The notes under the pieces were generated by a model. The model was not told the origin of the DNA. It searched no databases and saw nothing but the letters and a program-made list of their open reading frames with translations. A DNA stretch of 34,537 nucleotides from Anaerolineae bacterium (GTDB taxonomy: Bacteria; Chloroflexota; Anaerolineae; J102): NCBI GenBank assembly GCA_026991225.1, contig JALXCB010000181.1:1-34537 (forward strand), read 5' to 3'. Shown here one piece after another: positions 8,667 to 17,100 of this stretch (its first letter is position 1; every line of letters starts with the position of its first letter). The position numbers and the translations under genes are program-made.

Positions 8667-10286
8667 ATGAACAAGCAACTTTTAATGGCCATCAACCAGA
8701 TCTGCGCCGAACGCAATCTCAAACCTCAGGTGGTCATCGACGCCATCGAACAGGCGCTGATCAGCGCTTATCGCAAGAATTTCGGGACCGCGCAAAACGT
8801 GGAGGCGCGGCTGGACCCCGAGACCGGGGATACGCACATTTACGCCATCATGGAGGTGGTTTCCCCCGAGGAACTCACCGATCCCAATACCCAGATTACC
8901 CTGGAAGAGGCCCGGGAATACAAGCCAGACGCGGAGATCGGGGATGAAATCCGCATCGAGCGCACCCCCGATGATTTCGGTCGAATCGCCGCGCAAGCCG
9001 CCAAGCAGGTGATCTTGCAACGCATTCGCGAGGCCGAGCGCGACGCCCTTTACGAGGAGTATATCCAGCGCGAGGGTGAGCTGATTCAGGGCGTGGTGCG
9101 CAGCATCGACCGTAAGAACGACGCGCTCATCATCTCCCTGGACGGCGGTCAGGCCGAGGGCATCATGCATCGATCCGACCAGATTCCGGGCGAGCGTTAT
9201 CGGCCGGGTAACAGCGTGCTGGCTTATGTGGTGGAAGTAACTCGCGGCGGTCGCGGGCCCAACATCCATCTCAGCCGCACCCATCGCAACATGCTCCGCC
9301 GTCTGCTGGAGAAAGAAGTGCCCGAGATCAAGCAGGGCACGGTGGAGATCAAGGCCATCGCCCGCGAAGCGGGCAGCCGTTCCAAAGTGGCCGTGGCCGC
9401 CACTCAGCGCGGGGTCGATCCTGTGGGCTCCTGCGTGGGCATGCGCGGCGTCCGCATTCAGAACATCGTCAAAGAGTTGAACAACGAGAAGATCGACATC
9501 GTGGAATGGGATCCCGATCCCGAGAAATTCGTGGCCAACGCGCTCAGTCCGGCCAAAGTCACCGACGTCATCCTCTTCCCGCAGATGGACAAAACCGCGT
9601 TGGTGATCGTGCCCCAGAAACAGCTCTCCCTGGCCATCGGCAAGGAGGGGCAGAACGCTCGTCTCGTGGCCAAACTCACTGGCTGGCGCATCGACATCAA
9701 GAGCGACGAAGAGGCCCTGGCCGAAGGGCTGACGCCCGAGGAGCGGGATCGTCTGCGTCGCGAGCAGAAGGAACAGGCTCGCGAGGCCGACTTGCTGGCC
9801 GCGGCTCGGCGTCTGCTGGAGGAAGATAGCCTGGCCCGGGAAGCCGTGTTGGAGCCGGGCGAGGAGCTGGATATCCCCATCCTGGACCTGGATGAGATCG
9901 CGCCGCCCGCGGAAAAAGCGCCTGCGCCCGAGGTCGCCGAGCCCGAGATGGCCGAGGCGGAAGCCTCCGTTGATGAGGAGGCGGAGCAGATCAAGGCCCT
10001 GGCCGCCAAACTCTCCAACAGCATGGCGGGCGGCGAGGCGGATGAGATCGAGCTCGACGAGGAGCTCTACGCCCGCTTCTTCGAACCCGAGGAAGAGACC
10101 GATATCGAGGAACTGGCCCAAACCACTGGCAAGAAGAAAAAGAAGAAGGGCAAGCGCAAGGACCGCAAGCTCGTCTTCGATGAGGAACTCGGTCGCCTGG
10201 TACAGGTCAAGAAGCGCAAGCGCGGCGGCTCCGAGTTCGGTTATGACGATTTCGAGGACTTTGGCTACGATCTCGACGATTTCTAA
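8667..10286 (+). CDS. nusA: Transcription termination/antitermination factor NusA
   Basis: 539 aa. It binds RNA polymerase and nascent RNA and modulates pausing, intrinsic termination and antitermination. In order: the N-terminal RNAP-binding domain (1-~130), an S1 domain (~137-205), KH1 with GMRG at 258-261 and KH2 with GKEG at 325-328. The C-terminus (~350-539) is not the two-AR2 tail of E. coli. It is a long acidic segment followed by a Lys-rich [12 protein letters not shown] block and an aromatic-acidic end ([16 protein letters not shown]). A GAGAGG SD-like block lies rather far (about 19 nt) from ATG 8667. The gene has its own promoter and leader hairpin. A terminator follows at 10397, so it may be largely monocistronic, unlike the usual rimP-nusA-infB operon. 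Confidence 0.97.
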   Translation: MNKQLLMAINQICAERNLKPQVVIDAIEQALISAYRKNFGTAQNVEARLDPETGDTHIYAIMEVVSPEELTDPNTQITLEEAREYKPDAEIGDEIRIERTPDDFGRIAAQAAKQVILQRIREAERDALYEEYIQREGELIQGVVRSIDRKNDALIISLDGGQAEGIMHRSDQIPGERYRPGNSVLAYVVEVTRGGRGPNIHLSRTHRNMLRRLLEKEVPEIKQGTVEIKAIAREAGSRSKVAVAATQRGVDPVGSCVGMRGVRIQNIVKELNNEKIDIVEWDPDPEKFVANALSPAKVTDVILFPQMDKTALVIVPQKQLSLAIGKEGQNARLVAKLTGWRIDIKSDEEALAEGLTPEERDRLRREQKEQAREADLLAAARRLLEEDSLAREAVLEPGEELDIPILDLDEIAPPAEKAPAPEVAEPEMAEAEASVDEEAEQIKALAAKLSNSMAGGEADEIELDEELYARFFEPEEETDIEELAQTTGKKKKKKGKRKDRKLVFDEELGRLVQVKKRKRGGSEFGYDDFEDFGYDLDDF

Positions 10287-10351
10287 ACTGGAAGCCAAAT
10301 GAAAACCAGGTTTTTTGGCTCAACTTCTATGCGAATATGACGCTGTTTTAA

Positions 10352-10492
10352 AGGGCATACGACCATCTGCAGGTGAACCTGCGGGCTAAGAACGACGCCC
10401 CATGAATGGGGCTTTTTTGCCATGGCCGCAATCAAGCCGGATTTACCCGGTGTCGTTTCGTAGCCCGGCGGCTTCAGCGCCGGGCGGGCGTG
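10352..10492 (+). repeat. Hairpin repeat R2, copy 2
   Basis: Same series as 8287-8425: GCAGG-TGAA-CCTGC, GCCCCAT-GA-ATGGGGC, GCCGG...CCCGG and CCCGGCG-GCTTCA-GCGCCGGG. The sequences joining the hairpins (GGGCTA-GAACGACGCCCC, GT(C/T)GTTT(C/T)GTAGCCCGGCG) are conserved while stem bases change. It follows nusA within the 417-nt gene-free stretch 10287-10703. Confidence 0.8.
10397..10418 (+). terminator. Intrinsic terminator after nusA
   Basis: GCCCCAT (10397-10403) and ATGGGGC (10406-10412), immediately followed by six T (10413-10418). The realistic loop is TGAA. It would separate nusA from ylxR-infB transcription. Confidence 0.75.
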
Positions 10493-10515
10493 GCCTCAAA
10501 AAATACCGAGTTTCA

Positions 10516-10673
10516 AAATGACTGTAACTGCTAACGTAGCCCTGTTTACTCGACACGGATAGGAGGAAACACGGATAAAATCTTTTTGAATGACTTCGTG
10601 TCTTCGTTTCCGTCGTGTCTTCGTGGCAAAAGAGGCCGATTGCGGCCAACGACCTTAGCAGTTACAAATGACT
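10516..10673 (+). mobile_element. MITE-like element: 8-bp duplication and 11-bp terminal inverted repeats
   Basis: AAATGACT occurs at 10516-10523 and again at 10666-10673. Just inside are GTAACTGCTAA (10524-10534) and its exact complement TTAGCAGTTAC (10655-10665). The interior (120 nt) has no coding capacity and is made of ACACGGATA and GTGTCTTCGTG words. This is the layout expected of a non-autonomous transposable element with its target duplication. It ends 30 nt before ylxR. No transposase is present in the window, so mobility is inferred only from the ends. Confidence 0.65.
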
Positions 10674-10703
10674 TCAGTTTAGAGCCTGCTAATTGGTTTC
10701 TTT

Positions 10704-11015
10704 ATGGCCAAGAAAGGACGTCGTAAACACATTCCGCAGCGCACCTGCGTCGTCTGCCGGCGTATCTTTCCCAAACGGGAAGTGAACCGCATCGTACGCA
10801 GCCCTGAAGGCGAGGTGCATTATGATCCCACCGGCAAAGCGCCCGGGCGCGGCGCTTACCTTTGCAATGACATCGCCTGCTGGGAAAAAGCCGTCACCGG
10901 TAATTTCCTGGATCGCGCCCTCAAAACCAAATTGACTCCGGCCCAACGCGCGGCGCTGCAAGAAGAACTGGAACGTCGCAAGGCGCTGCCAGGGCAGACA
11001 TCTCGCAGTGGTTGA
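10704..11015 (+). CDS. ylxR: YlxR family protein (RNase P modulator RnpM)
   Basis: 103 aa. The N-terminus is basic (KKGRRKHIPQRTCVVCRR) with the CVVC pair. The conserved GRGAYLC core follows, then a short helical tail. YlxR proteins sit between nusA and infB in many bacteria; the Firmicutes member was reported to bind the RNase P RNA and renamed RnpM. The position here, after nusA and before infB, agrees. Unusually, a terminator and a MITE-like element lie upstream, so its promoter is unclear, and no good SD precedes ATG 10704. Family assignment is firm; function in this organism is taken from homologues. Confidence 0.92.
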   Translation: MAKKGRRKHIPQRTCVVCRRIFPKREVNRIVRSPEGEVHYDPTGKAPGRGAYLCNDIACWEKAVTGNFLDRALKTKLTPAQRAALQEELERRKALPGQTSRSG

Positions 11016-11087
11016 CAGACCATGAACCGGCGACCCTGCATACCAGCGCCGCCTCTGGCCGGCCCAACCAATTTCATACCCCACACA

Positions 11088-11237
11088 GCCAGAAGCGCGG
11101 GAGGCGCGGCCATGTATTGAGCATGACCCCTGATCCCTAACCTCACCGATCCTCCCTGCCTTGCTGGCTGTTCCCCAAAAGGAATCGGGCTTTATGGCCC
11201 GTTGCCAGAATCAAAAAGGACAGGGAGGATTTTTGTT
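11088..11237 (+). promoter_or_regulatory. Structured infB leader with two mutually exclusive SD-controlling folds
   Basis: Segment S (11149-11168) carries ATCCTCCCTG, then CCTT, then CTGGC. Downstream, CAGGGAGGAT (11221-11230), which contains the infB SD, is its perfect 10-bp complement, and GCCAG (11204-11208) pairs with CTGGC (11164-11168). Inside are two small hairpins, TTCC/GGAA (11171-11184) and CGGGC/GCCCG (11186-11201). Upstream, GCCAG (11088-11092) and GGGAGG (11099-11104) can pair with the same CTGGC and CCTCCC, in nested order. One fold hides the infB SD; the other frees it. The pairings are seen directly; switching is inferred. Confidence 0.6.
11112..11120 (+). other. Two-codon mini-ORF with strong SD in the infB leader
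   Basis: ATG-TAT-TGA is preceded by GGGAGG (11099-11104) at a 7-nt spacing. A second short frame, ATG ACC CCT GAT CCC TAA, starts at 11123. The SD of the mini-ORF is also one of the alternative pairing blocks of the leader. A ribosome initiating here would occupy that block. Confidence 0.4.
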
Positions 11238-13256
11238 ATGAAGAAACGCCTCAATCAATCCCGAAAACGCCAGGAGCCTGTAAGCGCTCCCAAACGCCTG
11301 GACGCGGCCCGTCGTCGCGGGGGCGGGCGACGCAAGCCCGTGACCGCCGGAGCCAGCGGCAGCGGTCGGCGCAAAAGCAGCCGTCGCCGCGGCAAACACG
11401 CCCCTCCGCATCGAGGGGATGCCACCGCGGTCGCCACGCCGGAGCCTGCCGTGAAGCAGGCCCAACCCGAAAAACCCGAATCCTCCGTCATTGAGGTTCC
11501 CGAAGTCATCTCCGTGCGCGACCTGGCCAAAAAGCTGGATACAACGCCCATCGACATCATCAAGATTCTGATGAGCTATGGCACGATGGCCACCATCAAC
11601 GAGATCATCGATTTCGATACGGCCACCATCGTCGCCGAGGAGCTGGGCAAGGAAATCCAGCGGGAGACCATCGTCGAGGAGGAGCTGGAAGAAAGCGAAA
11701 CCGGCCCCAAGACGCTGCGCGAGCGGCTGCTGGAGATGGAAGACCCCAGCAAACTCAAGCCGCGTCCCCCCGTCGTCACCGTGCTCGGGCATGTGGACCA
11801 CGGGAAAACGACCCTGCTCGACGCCATCCGCAACACCAGCGTCGCCGAACGCGAGGCTGGCGGCATCACCCAGCATATCGCCGCCTATCAGATCGAGCTG
11901 GACGGGCGCAAGATCACCTTCCTGGATACGCCCGGCCACGCCGCGTTTACCGCCATGCGCGCCCGCGGCGCCCAGGTCACCGATATCGTCATCCTGGTCG
12001 TGGCCGCGGATGATGGCGTCATGCCCCAGACTGACGAGGCCATCGATCACGCTCGCGCCGCCCATGTGCCCATCATCGTCGCCCTGAACAAGATCGACAA
12101 GCCCAACGCCAATCCCGAACGGGTGATGCAGCAATTGGCCGATCGCGGGCTGCAGCCCGAAGAGTGGGGCGGCGACACCATCGTCGTGCCCATCTCGGCC
12201 AAACAGCGCATCAACATCGACACCCTGCTGGAGAACGTGTTGCTGGTGGCCGACGTCATGGACCTGAAGGCCAACCCCGAAGGTCCGGCCGTCGGCACGG
12301 TCATCGAAGCTTTGCAGGATCGTCGTTTGGGCAACACCGCCACCGTGCTCGTGCAAAAAGGCGCCCTTCACCGAGGCGATCCCATTGTCGCGGGCATGGA
12401 GTGGGGCCGCATTCGGGCCATGTTTGATGATCGAGGCAAGAAGGTGGAAGAAGCCGGGCCGTCCATGCCTGTGCTTATCACCGGTCTGCAGGGCCTGCCC
12501 CAGGCGGGAGATATCTTTCAGGTGGTGGAAAACGATCGCCTTGCCCGTCAGATCTCGGCCGAGCGCAAGGAAAAGGCGAGGACTGAGGAGCAAGAGCCGA
12601 GCAAGGCCCTCAGCCTGGAGGACTTCTATGCCCAAATGCAGAGCGGCGCCGTCAAGGACCTGAACCTCATCGTCAAGGTGGACGTGCAAGGCTCTCTGGA
12701 ACCCGTCGTCAAATCTCTAGAAGACCTGAGCACCGACGAGGTGGGCATCCGCATTCTGCGCAAGGCCGTGGGCGACATCACCGAATCGGATGTCATGCTC
12801 GCCGTGGCCAGCCGCGCCCTGATCATCGGCTTCAATGTGAAGGTGGACCCGGTGGCCAAACGCCAGGCCGAGCAGCAAGGCGTGGATATCCGCCTTTACA
12901 ACGTCATCTATCACATCGTCGAGGATATCGACAAGGCCCTGCAGGGCATGCTTGAGCCCGTGTATGAGGATAAAGAGCTGGGCCGGGCCGAAGTACGGGC
13001 CGTCTTCCGCATTCGCGGCCGCGGCAAAGTCATGGGCTGCCTGGTCACCGATGGCGTCATTCGCCGCAATGCCGACGCCATTATCCTCCGCCATGGCGAG
13101 GAGATCCATCGCGGCGTCATCGTCAGCCTTAAACGCTATCAGGAAGACGTCCCCGAGGTGCGCGCGGGCTATGAATGCGGCATCGCCGTCGAAAACTTCA
13201 CCGATCCCAAAGAGGGCGATATCATCGTCGCCACGGAGAAGGTGCGAGTGAGGTAG
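11238..13256 (+). CDS. infB: Translation initiation factor IF-2
   Basis: 672 aa from ATG 11238, which has CAGGGAGG as SD eight nt upstream; the in-frame ATG at 11202 lies inside the leader hairpins and is rejected. IF-2 is the GTPase that places initiator tRNA on the 30S subunit and promotes subunit joining. A basic low-complexity N-terminus (1-80) is followed by the short IF2_N domain (about 90-140). G motifs: GHVDHGKTT (184-192), GGITQHI (208-214), DTPGH (230-234), NKID (284-287), then domains II-IV. The protein is shorter than E. coli IF-2 (890 aa), mostly in the N-terminal region. rbfA starts 2 nt after its stop. Confidence 0.98.
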   Translation: MKKRLNQSRKRQEPVSAPKRLDAARRRGGGRRKPVTAGASGSGRRKSSRRRGKHAPPHRGDATAVATPEPAVKQAQPEKPESSVIEVPEVISVRDLAKKLDTTPIDIIKILMSYGTMATINEIIDFDTATIVAEELGKEIQRETIVEEELEESETGPKTLRERLLEMEDPSKLKPRPPVVTVLGHVDHGKTTLLDAIRNTSVAEREAGGITQHIAAYQIELDGRKITFLDTPGHAAFTAMRARGAQVTDIVILVVAADDGVMPQTDEAIDHARAAHVPIIVALNKIDKPNANPERVMQQLADRGLQPEEWGGDTIVVPISAKQRINIDTLLENVLLVADVMDLKANPEGPAVGTVIEALQDRRLGNTATVLVQKGALHRGDPIVAGMEWGRIRAMFDDRGKKVEEAGPSMPVLITGLQGLPQAGDIFQVVENDRLARQISAERKEKARTEEQEPSKALSLEDFYAQMQSGAVKDLNLIVKVDVQGSLEPVVKSLEDLSTDEVGIRILRKAVGDITESDVMLAVASRALIIGFNVKVDPVAKRQAEQQGVDIRLYNVIYHIVEDIDKALQGMLEPVYEDKELGRAEVRAVFRIRGRGKVMGCLVTDGVIRRNADAIILRHGEEIHRGVIVSLKRYQEDVPEVRAGYECGIAVENFTDPKEGDIIVATEKVRVR

Positions 13257-13258
13257 AA

Positions 13259-13642
13259 ATGGTTCGCAACTACCGAAAACAACGGCTGGATGAGCTCTTC
13301 TGGGAAGAGATCAACAGTATCATCATGTACGAACTCAGCGATCCGCGCGTCGATGACATCGGCGTCACCCAGGTGGACGTCGCGCCCGATCTCACCACCG
13401 CCCGCGTGTTCGTGACGCCTCTCTACGAGGACGTGGACACGCGGGAGGCGCTGGCGGGATTGAAAGCCGCCCAGGGCTTCATCCGCACTCAACTCGCCCA
13501 GCGCATCAAAGTGCGTCGTATGCCCGAATTGATTTTCAAAATCGACCGCAGCTACCTGGAAGCACGGCGGGTCGATGAGATCCTCGATTCTCTCCCTCCC
13601 GTCACCGACCCCGTCAAAGAAGAAGAGACCCCACGTGACTGA
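13259..13642 (+). CDS. rbfA: 30S ribosome-binding factor RbfA
   Basis: 127 aa from ATG 13259, two nt after the infB stop, with its SD (GTGAGG) inside the end of infB. The KH-type fold is shown by the N-terminal helix (VRNYRKQRLDELFWEEIN), the SDPR motif and the VTPLYED strand region. It helps mature the 5' end of 16S rRNA in the small subunit. Its last codons overlap the GTG start of nrnA by 8 nt, so infB, rbfA and nrnA are almost certainly co-translated. Length and order are typical. Confidence 0.96.
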   Translation: MVRNYRKQRLDELFWEEINSIIMYELSDPRVDDIGVTQVDVAPDLTTARVFVTPLYEDVDTREALAGLKAAQGFIRTQLAQRIKVRRMPELIFKIDRSYLEARRVDEILDSLPPVTDPVKEEETPRD

Positions 13643-14621
13643 CTCCTCACACCATCCGTTCACACCCCCACCCGAGCTTCTCGACGCACTGAGCAGCGCT
13701 CGCAGACCTCTACTCATCGCCCACATCTCGCCTGATGGCGACGCCATCGGCAGTCTCACCGCCCTGGGCTATCTGCTCTATCGCATGGGCAAAGACCCCA
13801 TCCTCGCCTGTCAGGACAAAGCGCCCGCCACCTTCAACTTCCTGCCCTTCTACGACCGCATCGTCCAGAATGTGGATAGCGAGCGGCCCGATCTGGTCAT
13901 CTCCCTCGACAGCAGCGATCCCACCCGCATGGGCGGGATTTACGAGGAAGAGCGCTTTGGCGATCTTCCCCTCATCGTCATCGATCACCATGTCACCAAC
14001 GTTTACTTTGGCGACATCAACTGGGTGGATCCTCAATGCGTTGCCACGGACCAGATGATCTACTATCTGACCAAGGCGCTGAACGAGCCGCTGGATGAGA
14101 CCCTGGCCACGGCGCTGCTCACGGGCATCGTCACCGACACCCGCGGCTTCCGCACCTACAACGTCACGCCAGCGGTCATGCACGTCACCGGCGAACTCAT
14201 CGACGCGGGCGCGCCCCTGGCCATGATCACCGAGCGCACGCTGGACACCCGCTCCATGGCCCTCATCACCCTGTGGGGCCGGGCCCTGGACACGGTGGAG
14301 CTGGCGGACGGCGTCATCAGCGCCATGAACACCCTGGCCATGCGTAAAGACCTGGGCGGCATCATCCGGGCCGAAGGGCTGGTATCCTTCATCCTCTCCG
14401 CTCAGGAAGCCAAAATCGCGGCGGTCTTCACCGAAATGCCCGACGGCAAGGTGGAATGCAGCTTTCGCGCCCGCCGCGGCTACGACGTGTCCCAGATCGC
14501 TCTGAACCTGGGCGGCGGCGGCCATCCCCCGGCTGCAGGGTGCACCGTCGAAGGCGAGATCCACGCCGTGCGCCGCATGGTCGTGGAGATGCTCAAGGAA
14601 GAAGCGAAAAAGAAGAAGTAA
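13635..14621 (+). CDS. nrnA: DHH-family bifunctional oligoribonuclease/pAp phosphatase NrnA
   Basis: 328 aa from GTG 13635 overlapping rbfA. No ATG start keeps the N-terminal motif, and the GTG is placed for translational coupling. The DHH domain shows SPDGDAIGS (32-40), LDSSDP (91-96) and DHHVTN (117-122); DHHA1 ends in GGGGHPPAAG (293-302). NrnA degrades 2-5 nt RNAs and dephosphorylates 3'-phosphoadenosine 5'-phosphate. The order infB-rbfA-nrnA-truB is widely conserved. The C-terminus is Lys-rich (EEAKKKK). A 59-nt word array separates it from truB. Confidence 0.93.
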   Translation: MTDSSHHPFTPPPELLDALSSARRPLLIAHISPDGDAIGSLTALGYLLYRMGKDPILACQDKAPATFNFLPFYDRIVQNVDSERPDLVISLDSSDPTRMGGIYEEERFGDLPLIVIDHHVTNVYFGDINWVDPQCVATDQMIYYLTKALNEPLDETLATALLTGIVTDTRGFRTYNVTPAVMHVTGELIDAGAPLAMITERTLDTRSMALITLWGRALDTVELADGVISAMNTLAMRKDLGGIIRAEGLVSFILSAQEAKIAAVFTEMPDGKVECSFRARRGYDVSQIALNLGGGGHPPAAGCTVEGEIHAVRRMVVEMLKEEAKKKK

Positions 14622-14629
14622 GCCCCCGA

Positions 14630-14688
14630 CCAGACGACCACGCGACTGCACGACCGCACGACTGCGCGACCGCACGACCAGACGACCC
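14630..14688 (+). repeat. GACC/ACGACC word array before truB
   Basis: Stuttering units of ACGACC, GCGACTGC and GCACGACC run up to two nt before the truB ATG. ACGACTGCGCGACCGC (14658-14673) recurs exactly, inverted, at 16959-16974. The two arrays bracket truB and the CpXC gene. Confidence 0.8.
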
Positions 14689-14689
14689 C

Positions 14690-15574
14690 ATGCCCCCCAC
14701 CGGCGTTCTCAACATCGACAAACCCCAGGGCCTGACCTCCCACGACGTGGTGGCTCGGGTGCGAAGGCTCACCGGCATTCGCCGCGTGGGCCACGCCGGC
14801 ACTCTGGACCCCCTGGCTACGGGCGTGCTGCTGGTCTGCGTGGGGCCCGCCACCCGCTTTGTGGAATATCTCCAGCAGAGCAAGAAGGTGTACGAGACAA
14901 CCATCCGTTTGGGGGTGGCGACCGACACCTACGACGCGGAAGGACAGGTCCTCGCCACCGCGCCCGCGCCCGTGCCCGATTTCTCGTTGGAGGAGTTGGA
15001 TCGGGCGCTGGATGCGTTTCGGGGCGACATTCTGCAGACGCCGCCCATGTATTCCGCCATCAAGCAGGGGGGCAAGCCCCTCTACAAGCTGGCCCGCGAG
15101 GGAAAACAGGTGGAGCGCCCGCCCCGGCCCGTCACCATCTACGACATCACCCTTCTGGACTGGCGCAAGCCCGACCTCACCCTGCGCATCACCACCTCGC
15201 CGGGCGTCTACATCCGCTCCATCGCCCACGATCTGGGCCAGGCGTTGGGCATGGGCGGCCATGTGCTGACGCTGCGCCGCGTCGCCTCGGGTGCCTTCCG
15301 CGTGGAGGACGCCGTCACCCTGGCGGAGCTGGAAGCTGCGGGAGAGGATTGGTCCCGCTACCTGCACGGGCTGCGCGGCGCTCTCTCCATGCTGCCCGCG
15401 GTCGTCCTCACCGAGGATCAGTCCCGACGTTTTCGCTTCGGCCAACGCATTTCCCTGGACAACCCGCCCGTCACCGCCTCCGACCTGCGCGTTCTCGGCC
15501 CGGGCGAGAAATTCCTGGGCGTTGGGCGTATGAAAAGCGGCGTCCTCGTCCCCCTCAAAGTCCTGCCCAACTGA
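14690..15574 (+). CDS. truB: tRNA pseudouridine(55) synthase TruB
   Basis: 294 aa from ATG 14690. TruB converts U55 of the T-loop to pseudouridine in nearly all tRNAs. The NIDKP-x-G-LTSHD motif (8-19) and the catalytic GTLDPLATG loop with Asp40 are intact. The YETTIRLG strand, the PPMYSAIKQGG motif and the RSIAHDLG motif follow as in the family. A partial PUA-like C-terminus ends FLGVGRM. It belongs to the conserved infB-rbfA-nrnA-truB cluster but is preceded by a word array and no SD, so it may be leaderless or depend on upstream coupling. Confidence 0.97.
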   Translation: MPPTGVLNIDKPQGLTSHDVVARVRRLTGIRRVGHAGTLDPLATGVLLVCVGPATRFVEYLQQSKKVYETTIRLGVATDTYDAEGQVLATAPAPVPDFSLEELDRALDAFRGDILQTPPMYSAIKQGGKPLYKLAREGKQVERPPRPVTIYDITLLDWRKPDLTLRITTSPGVYIRSIAHDLGQALGMGGHVLTLRRVASGAFRVEDAVTLAELEAAGEDWSRYLHGLRGALSMLPAVVLTEDQSRRFRFGQRISLDNPPVTASDLRVLGPGEKFLGVGRMKSGVLVPLKVLPN

Positions 15575-15604
15575 ACACTGCACACCCAAAACTGGAAATC
15601 ACCC

Positions 15605-16945
15605 ATGTTCCGACCCCAACTTGTCACCATCACCTGCCCGCAATGTGGCGTGCCCTTCCAGACGCCCGTCTTCTCCATCATCGACGTCAAACGCCAGCCC
15701 GAATTGAAAACAGCGCTCCTTTCGGGTCAGCTCAACGCGGCCCAATGCCCGAGCTGCGGGCGGGTGACCTATATCGCCGGGCCCCTGCTCTACCACGCCC
15801 CGGACAAAGAATTCCTGGCCGTCTACATCCCCATGGAGGCCAACATTCCCGAGGCCGAGCGCCAGAAGATCATCGGGGACCTGACCAACGCCCTCATGAA
15901 CGCCTTGCCCGCGGAAGAGCGCAAGGGCTATCTCTTCACCCCCCAGCAGTTCTTCGATTTGGAGACCCTCATCCGCAAGATTCTGGAAATGGATGGGGTC
16001 ACGCCGGAGATGATCGAGGCCAGCCAGAGGAAGATCGCACTGGTGGAGAAGTTGCTCAACCTGCAAGGGGATGAAATGGCCTTCAATATGGCCGTCAGCG
16101 AAAACCAGGACCTGCTCGACCGGGAATTCTTCATGATCCTGGCCGACGCCATCGAGCGTGACAAGGCCCTGGGCCAGGAGAATCGGGTCAAGGCCCTGGA
16201 AGCCCTGCGTGAGCGGCTCATGCCCGTGACCGAATTCGGGCGGCGACTGTTGAAACAGCGCAAGGCCGTGGAAGCCCTGGGCCCGCGCCCCACGCGCGAG
16301 CAGGTGCAGCAAGCCATCCTCGACGGCGATCTGGAGGAGGTGGAGGCCATCGCTATCGCCGCCCTACCCATGTTCGATTACACTTTCTTCCAGTGGCTTA
16401 CGGATCGCATTGAGGAGGCGTCGGGCGAGGAGCGGGAAAGCCTGGAAGCCAAACGGGACCTCATCCTCAAACTGCTGGAAACGCTGCGCAAAATCGACGA
16501 AGAGGCCACCCGATCCGCGGCCCGCGTCGCCGAGGAACTGATCAGGGCCGACGATCTGGACCAGACTATTCAGGAGCTTGCGCCTTTCATCGATGAGCGG
16601 GTTATCGAGATGCTGATGGCGGAACTGGCCGTCGCTCAGCAGCAAGGCGCCCCGGAGATGGTTGAACGCATCCAGACCGTGATCAACACCCTGCAGGAAG
16701 TGGTCAGCCAGTCGGTTCCTCCGGAGATGACGCTGATCTTCGATCTTTTGGAGGCGGATTATCCCAACGGGACCAAGTCGCTGCTGGAGCAGAAACGGGA
16801 ATCCGTCAACGACGCCTTCTTCGCATTGCTCGACGCCTTCATCCAGGACGCTCAGACGAACCCCAGCTACGATCCCAAGACCCGCGACGATCTGGTGCGG
16901 TTTCTGAAAAACATTCGCGTTCAGGCCACGCTGTTGCGGCAATAG
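15605..16945 (+). CDS. CpXC-domain protein
   Basis: 446 aa from ATG 15605. The N-terminus has CPQC (about residues 11-14) and CPSC (about 48-51), the paired CpXC-type zinc knuckle, followed by the typical domain with YHAPDKEFLAVYIP. From about residue 120 the protein is almost entirely helical and charged with coiled-coil character, and no catalytic motif is seen. The family is common in Chloroflexota and Actinobacteria and its function is unknown. It is 30 nt after truB and has no strong SD. The zinc knuckle suggests protein or nucleic-acid binding, but that is inference. Confidence 0.85.
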   Translation: MFRPQLVTITCPQCGVPFQTPVFSIIDVKRQPELKTALLSGQLNAAQCPSCGRVTYIAGPLLYHAPDKEFLAVYIPMEANIPEAERQKIIGDLTNALMNALPAEERKGYLFTPQQFFDLETLIRKILEMDGVTPEMIEASQRKIALVEKLLNLQGDEMAFNMAVSENQDLLDREFFMILADAIERDKALGQENRVKALEALRERLMPVTEFGRRLLKQRKAVEALGPRPTREQVQQAILDGDLEEVEAIAIAALPMFDYTFFQWLTDRIEEASGEERESLEAKRDLILKLLETLRKIDEEATRSAARVAEELIRADDLDQTIQELAPFIDERVIEMLMAELAVAQQQGAPEMVERIQTVINTLQEVVSQSVPPEMTLIFDLLEADYPNGTKSLLEQKRESVNDAFFALLDAFIQDAQTNPSYDPKTRDDLVRFLKNIRVQATLLRQ

Positions 16946-16946
16946 G

Positions 16947-17015
16947 TCGCGCGGTCGGGCGGTCGCGCAGTCGTTTAGTCGCTTGGTCGTGCAGTCGTCT
17001 GGTCGCACGGTCGAT
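16947..17015 (-). repeat. GGTCG word array, inverted partner of the array before truB
   Basis: Units GGTCG, CAGTCG and TTAGTCG. GCGGTCGCGCAGTCGT (16959-16974) is the exact inverse of 14658-14673, and GTCGTCTGGTCG also has its inverse before truB. It begins directly after the CpXC stop codon. Confidence 0.8.
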
Positions 17016-17020
17016 CCTCA

Positions 17021-17069
17021 CTGGTCTACTGCTCTACTGGTTTCCTGGTTTTTCGGCCTACCGGGTTCC
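17021..17069 (+). repeat. CTGGTTT/CTACTGG word array, inverted partner of 19478-19543
   Basis: TCTACTGGTTTCCTGGTTT (17033-17051) is the exact 19-bp inverse of AAACCAGGAAACCAGTAGA (19509-19527). The pair encloses the glycosyltransferase and cinA genes. Confidence 0.85.
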
Positions 17070-17100
17070 ATTTCCATCCTCCCTGCCAAAGGAGACTTCC

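Noticed and set aside
10287-10320. AGCCAAA...TTTGGCT around a T-run just after nusA considered as a terminator
   Set aside because: The T-run lies inside the pairing arm instead of after it; the hairpin at 10397-10418 is a better terminator.
11013-11040. TTGACA at the end of ylxR as a promoter for infB
   Set aside because: The best -10-like sequence (TGCATA) is 19 nt away and poor; the call would not be reliable.
11202-11237. Alternative infB start at ATG 11202
   Set aside because: It lies inside a leader hairpin, lacks an SD, and the ATG at 11238 has an excellent SD.
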